Source: Sphingomonas psychrotolerans
GTDB taxonomy: Bacteria; Pseudomonadota; Alphaproteobacteria; Sphingomonadales; Sphingomonadaceae
NCBI RefSeq assembly: GCF_002796605.1
Contig: NZ_CP024923.1
Span: forward strand, 3,231,501 to 3,295,500
DNA: 64,000 nucleotides
Direction of reading: 5' to 3'
Of this stretch, positions 61,069 to 64,000 are shown one piece after another. Position numbers and translations under genes: made by a program. The notes beneath the pieces are model-generated. The model did not search any database and was not told the DNA's origin. It worked only from the letters and a program-made list of their open reading frames with translations. Each line of letters starts with the position of its first letter. Position 1 is the first letter of the stretch.

Positions 61069-61734
61069 ATGTCCAATCCCCCGATGCGCGTGGCGATCGT
61101 CCCCGTCACGCCGCTCCAGCAGAATTGCAGCCTGCTCTGGTGCACCCGCACCATGCGCGGCGCCTTTGTCGACCCCGGCGGCGATCTCCACCGGCTGCGC
61201 GCGGCGGCCGGGCAGCACGGAGTCACGATCGAGAAGATCCTGATCACCCATGGCCATATCGATCATTGCGGCGCCGCCGGCGAGTTCGCGGCGGAACTCG
61301 GCGTGCCGATCGAAGGCCCGCACGAGGCGGACCGCTTCTGGATCGACCGCCTCGCCGAGGACGGGCGCAAATATGGCGTGGTCGGAGCGCCGTTCGAGCC
61401 CGACCGCTGGCTGATCAATGGCAACCAGGTGACCGTCGGCGAACTGGTGCTCGACGTCTATCATTGCCCCGGCCACACGCCGGGGCATGTCGTCTTTCAC
61501 CATGCCCCGTCGAAGCTGGCGATCGTCGGCGACGTGCTGTTCCAGGGATCGATCGGCCGCACCGACTTTCCGAGGGGCAACCATCAGGACCTGATCGACG
61601 CGATCACCGGCAGGCTATGGCCGTTGGGAGACGATACGGTGTTCGTCCCCGGCCACGGCCAGCCGAGCAATTTCGCGCATGAGCGGCGGACGAATCCTTT
61701 CGTCGGCGATGCCGCGCTCAGCGCAAAGGGTTGA
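61069..61734 (+). CDS. MBL-fold metallo-hydrolase (glyoxalase II-like)
   Basis: Metallo-beta-lactamase-fold hydrolase (221 aa), YcbL/GloB-like. The metal site THGHIDHCG gives His61, His63, Asp65 and His66; later ligands are in CPGHTPGHVVF, GDVLFQGSIGRTD and VFVPGHGQPSNF. It would cleave a thioester such as S-lactoylglutathione, but the natural substrate is uncertain. ATG 61069 follows a short divergent gap to pabB. Its stop overlaps the convergent MAPEG gene by 17 bases. Confidence 0.92.
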   Translation: MSNPPMRVAIVPVTPLQQNCSLLWCTRTMRGAFVDPGGDLHRLRAAAGQHGVTIEKILITHGHIDHCGAAGEFAAELGVPIEGPHEADRFWIDRLAEDGRKYGVVGAPFEPDRWLINGNQVTVGELVLDVYHCPGHTPGHVVFHHAPSKLAIVGDVLFQGSIGRTDFPRGNHQDLIDAITGRLWPLGDDTVFVPGHGQPSNFAHERRTNPFVGDAALSAKG

Positions 61735-62119
61735 GCCCGGTATAGCCGAGAAAGACCGCATAAGCGGCGAGGCCGAGCATCACCAGCATCGTGGCGGCAA
61801 TGCCGATCATCCGCCCCAACCTCCACCCGTCCATCCCGAACGCGTGCAGCACGCGGCCGATAATGAAGACGAAAGCGACGCCCCACAGCCAAGTCTGGGT
61901 GCCGCGCGCCAGCTCGATCAGCGAGATCAGGATCAGCACGATCGGCGCATATTCGGCGAAGTTGAGCTGCGCGCGCATCCGCGCCACCAGCCGCAGATTG
62001 CCGCCGTCGCCGACCAGGATTTTCTCGGAGATGCGCAGCCGGCTGACGCGCAACCCCAGCCAGAAGTTGAGGAGCGCGGAAGCGCCGGCAGTGACGAGCG
62101 CGACGGGCAAGAAAAACAT
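61718..62119 (-). CDS. MAPEG family membrane protein
   Basis: Four-helix membrane protein (133 aa) related to microsomal glutathione transferases. Segments include FFLPVALVTAGASALLNFW, the family core VARMRAQLNFAEYAPIVLI LISLIELARG, WLWGVAFVFIIGRVLHAFG and MIGIAATMLVMLGLAAYAV. The FAEYAP motif is diagnostic. AGGGGG precedes ATG 62119. Function in bacteria is uncertain; some members conjugate or reduce lipid peroxides. Confidence 0.88.
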   Translation of the reverse strand: MFFLPVALVTAGASALLNFWLGLRVSRLRISEKILVGDGGNLRLVARMRAQLNFAEYAPIVLILISLIELARGTQTWLWGVAFVFIIGRVLHAFGMDGWRLGRMIGIAATMLVMLGLAAYAVFLGYTGLNPLR

Positions 62120-62159
62120 GGATGACCCCCTAATGGAACCGCCGACACGTGCCACGCCC

Positions 62160-62187
62160 TTGCAAGTCGGGCAAGAATCGGTATACG
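62160..62187 (+). promoter_or_regulatory. Candidate promoter of rpmF-plsX-fabH
   Basis: TTGCAA, a 16-base spacer and TATACG resemble a sigma-70 promoter (four of six matches each), about 125 bases before rpmF. No other clear promoter is seen in the 62120-62311 gap, which contains no recognisable gene. Confidence 0.35.
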
Positions 62188-62311
62188 CGCGGCCTCGCTT
62201 CGTGACCTGCCCTGTTGGTCCGGCGGGCGGCCGGCTCCAACCGTCGCTTGCCCGGACACCGACGTGGGCGTATCGCGACCTGATTCACGTGTTTCTTCGT
62301 AAAGGTGCCTG

Positions 62312-62491
62312 ATGGCCGTTCCCAAGAGAAAGACCTCGCCGTCACGGCGTGGCATGCGCCGGTCGCACGATTCGCTCACCGTCGCAGCGTTCCAGGAATG
62401 CTCGAACTGCGGCGAATTGAAGCGTCCGCACAATCTGTGCGCGGCGTGCGGCCATTATAATGGCCGCGAGATCGTCTCCGCCGAGGGCTGA
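62312..62491 (+). CDS. rpmF: Ribosomal protein L32
   Basis: 50S ribosomal protein L32 (59 aa). The N-terminus [19 protein letters not shown] is standard and the zinc ribbon is intact with Cys30, Cys33, Cys43 and Cys46 ([19 protein letters not shown]), so it is the zinc-containing form. It heads the conserved rpmF-plsX-fabH cluster that ties ribosome output to phospholipid synthesis. Confidence 0.97.
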   Translation: MAVPKRKTSPSRRGMRRSHDSLTVAAFQECSNCGELKRPHNLCAACGHYNGREIVSAEG

Positions 62492-62520
62492 GCCACGCAC
62501 GCCACCGAAAACCTGCCGGC

Positions 62521-63552
62521 ATGACCACTTCCATGCGAATCGCCGTCGACGCCATGGGCGGTGACGAGGGGATCGCGGTCATGCTTGCCGGGGTGGCGCG
62601 TGCGCGCCGTCGCTTCGAGGGGATGGAATTCATCCTCGTCGGCGACGAGGCGCAGATCCGCGAGGGTCTGAACAGTCATCCCAATCTCACTGCCGCGTCG
62701 GAGATCGTCCACGCGGCGGGCGTCGTCACGTCCCACGAAAAGCCGAGCGCCGCGATCCGCCGCGCCAAGACCACGTCGATGGGAATCGCCATCGACATGG
62801 TGAAGAAGGGCCGCGCCGGCGCCGCGGTCTCCTCAGGCAATACCGGTGCGTTGATGGCGATGGCCAAGCTGTCGCTGCGTACCATGCCCGGCATCGATCG
62901 CCCCGCGCTCGCCGCCTTGATGCCGACTCTGGGCGAGAATGATACGGTCATGCTCGATCTCGGCGCCAACACCGAAGTCGATGCGCAAAATCTCATCCAG
63001 TTCGCGGTGATGGGCGCCGCTTATGCGCGAATCGCGCTCGACCTCGAAAATCCCCGAGTCGCGCTGCTCAATATCGGCACCGAGGAGATGAAGGGGACCG
63101 ACAAGATCCGCGACGCGGCCGCCGAATTGCGCGCCGCGACGCATCTTCGACTCGACTTCAAGGGGTTCATCGAAGGCAATAAGCTGTCGCGCGGCGAAGT
63201 CGACGTGATCGTCTGCGACGGCTTTTCGGGCAATATCGCATTGAAGACGATCGAAGGCACCGCACGCTTCGTGGCGGATTTGCTCAAGCGCGCTTTCTCC
63301 AGTTCGACTCGCTCGAAGATCGGCTTTCTGATCTCGCGGCCGGCGACAGAATTGCTGCGCACCCATCTCGATCCCAACAATCACAATGGCGCTATCTTCC
63401 TCGGGCTCAACGGCATCGTCGTTAAGAGCCATGGCAGCGCGAACGAAGTGGGCGTAGATACCGCCATCGGCTTCGCAGCGAAAATGCTGCGCGACGACCT
63501 CAATCGGCGAATCGCCGAGGATCTCGGGAATTTCGAGGCAAAGGCTGCGTGA
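62521..63552 (+). CDS. plsX: Phosphate acyltransferase PlsX
   Basis: Acyl-ACP:phosphate acyltransferase (343 aa) making acyl-phosphate for phospholipid synthesis. Motifs are [74 protein letters not shown] and [19 protein letters not shown]. It lies 29 bases after rpmF and overlaps fabH as GTGA. Length is normal. Confidence 0.96.
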   Translation: MTTSMRIAVDAMGGDEGIAVMLAGVARARRRFEGMEFILVGDEAQIREGLNSHPNLTAASEIVHAAGVVTSHEKPSAAIRRAKTTSMGIAIDMVKKGRAGAAVSSGNTGALMAMAKLSLRTMPGIDRPALAALMPTLGENDTVMLDLGANTEVDAQNLIQFAVMGAAYARIALDLENPRVALLNIGTEEMKGTDKIRDAAAELRAATHLRLDFKGFIEGNKLSRGEVDVIVCDGFSGNIALKTIEGTARFVADLLKRAFSSSTRSKIGFLISRPATELLRTHLDPNNHNGAIFLGLNGIVVKSHGSANEVGVDTAIGFAAKMLRDDLNRRIAEDLGNFEAKAA

Positions 63553-64000
63553 CACTCCGTTCGGTGATTATCGGTACCGGCTCGTTCCTGCCGAAGAGAC
63601 GTGTTTCCAATGCGGAACTGGCGGAGCGTGTCGACACCACCGACGAATGGATCGTCGAGCGCACCGGAATCCGGTTCCGCCACATCGCCGGCGATGACGA
63701 GACGACGAGCACGCTGGCGACCGCCGCGGCGCGCTCCGCGATCGAATCGGCGGGGATCGAAGCGACCAGCATCGACTTGATCGTGCTCGCCACCGCCACC
63801 CCGGATCAGACCTTCCCGGCCAGCGCGACTCGCGTCCAGACCGCACTCGGCATCAACGATTGCGTCGCGTTCGACGTCGCCGCGGTGTGCTCGGGCTTCC
63901 TCTATGCGGTGCAGGTCGCCGATTCGATGATCCGCGCGGGCGCCCACAAGCGCGCATTGGTGATCGGCGCCGAGACCTTCAGCCGCATCCTCGACTGGGA
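63549..64000 (+). CDS. fabH: 3-oxoacyl-ACP synthase III FabH (3' partial)
   Basis: Initiating ketoacyl synthase of fatty acid synthesis that condenses an acyl-CoA with malonyl-ACP. The first 150 codons are in the window: [53 protein letters not shown] and the active-site Cys114 in [14 protein letters not shown]. The His and Asn of the triad lie beyond the right edge. It starts at a GTG overlapping the plsX stop. Confidence 0.95.
   Translation, partial: MTLRSVIIGTGSFLPKRRVSNAELAERVDTTDEWIVERTGIRFRHIAGDDETTSTLATAAARSAIESAGIEATSIDLIVLATATPDQTFPASATRVQTALGINDCVAFDVAAVCSGFLYAVQVADSMIRAGAHKRALVIGAETFSRILDW

Overview
The window is a gene-dense, high-GC chromosomal segment of an alphaproteobacterium, most likely Sphingomonas or a close relative. 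The signs are a COQ9-type ubiquinone protein, a TonB-dependent receptor with an 'EDIVVTG' TonB box, adjoining hisC/tyrA and metX/metW genes, a ribD-ribE-ribB-ribH operon whose RibB carries a degenerate RibA half, dispersed 'CCCGGCGAA..GCCGGG' palindromes, and pervasive ATGA, GTGA and TGATG start/stop overlaps. No prophage, insertion sequence, CRISPR array or rRNA is visible. The one tRNA gene is tRNA-Leu(GAG).

Layout. 1-2.4 kb: the 3' part of a GH3 glycosidase. 2.4-19.5 kb: a flagellar locus in two arms that diverge from about 8.6-8.8 kb. The minus-strand arm runs motA-like, motB-like, flgA, flgM, flgN, lytic transglycosylase, flhA, fliA. The plus-strand arm runs flgBCDEFGHIJKL and then motA-motB. 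A near-perfect sigma-54 promoter precedes flgB and a good sigma-54-like match faces it; sigma-28-like promoters precede flgM and motA. This fits the usual hierarchy of sigma-54 for hook and basal body, then FliA (sigma-28) for late genes, with FlgM holding FliA until the hook is complete.

19.5-36.5 kb: a TonB-dependent receptor, tRNA-Leu, a MATE exporter, a zinc-ribbon protein, the ftsE-ftsX-DUF218-plsC group with a DUF3060 gene behind it, hisC-tyrA, a Tat-exported amine oxidase, metX-GNAT-metW-pirin, a small lipoprotein, ssb and a 57-residue DUF4169 gene. 36.6-45.5 kb: feoA-feoB iron uptake, COQ9, a DMT exporter, an old yellow enzyme, two membrane proteins of unknown function and the riboflavin operon. 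45.6-54.7 kb: tonB, gltX, prs, a TauE/SafE permease, a small monooxygenase-like protein, an MFS transporter, a two-ring CDC48-type AAA ATPase, a possible small RNA and a LysR regulator. 54.8-64 kb: a cyclophilin, mgtE, DUF1489, an exported MsrA, an aspartate aminotransferase, fused pabB-pabC, a metallo-hydrolase, a MAPEG protein, then rpmF-plsX-fabH, with fabH running off the right edge.

Most of the window is ordinary core genome. The points most worth a second look are: the reduced second MotA/MotB-like pair, with a C8 tract exactly where its reading frame and start look wrong; the opposed sigma-54 promoters; a possible small RNA or attenuator with a textbook terminator upstream of the CDC48-type ATPase; a repeat element translated in frame inside a membrane protein; FlgH without a lipidation cysteine; and a GNAT gene lodged between metX and metW.
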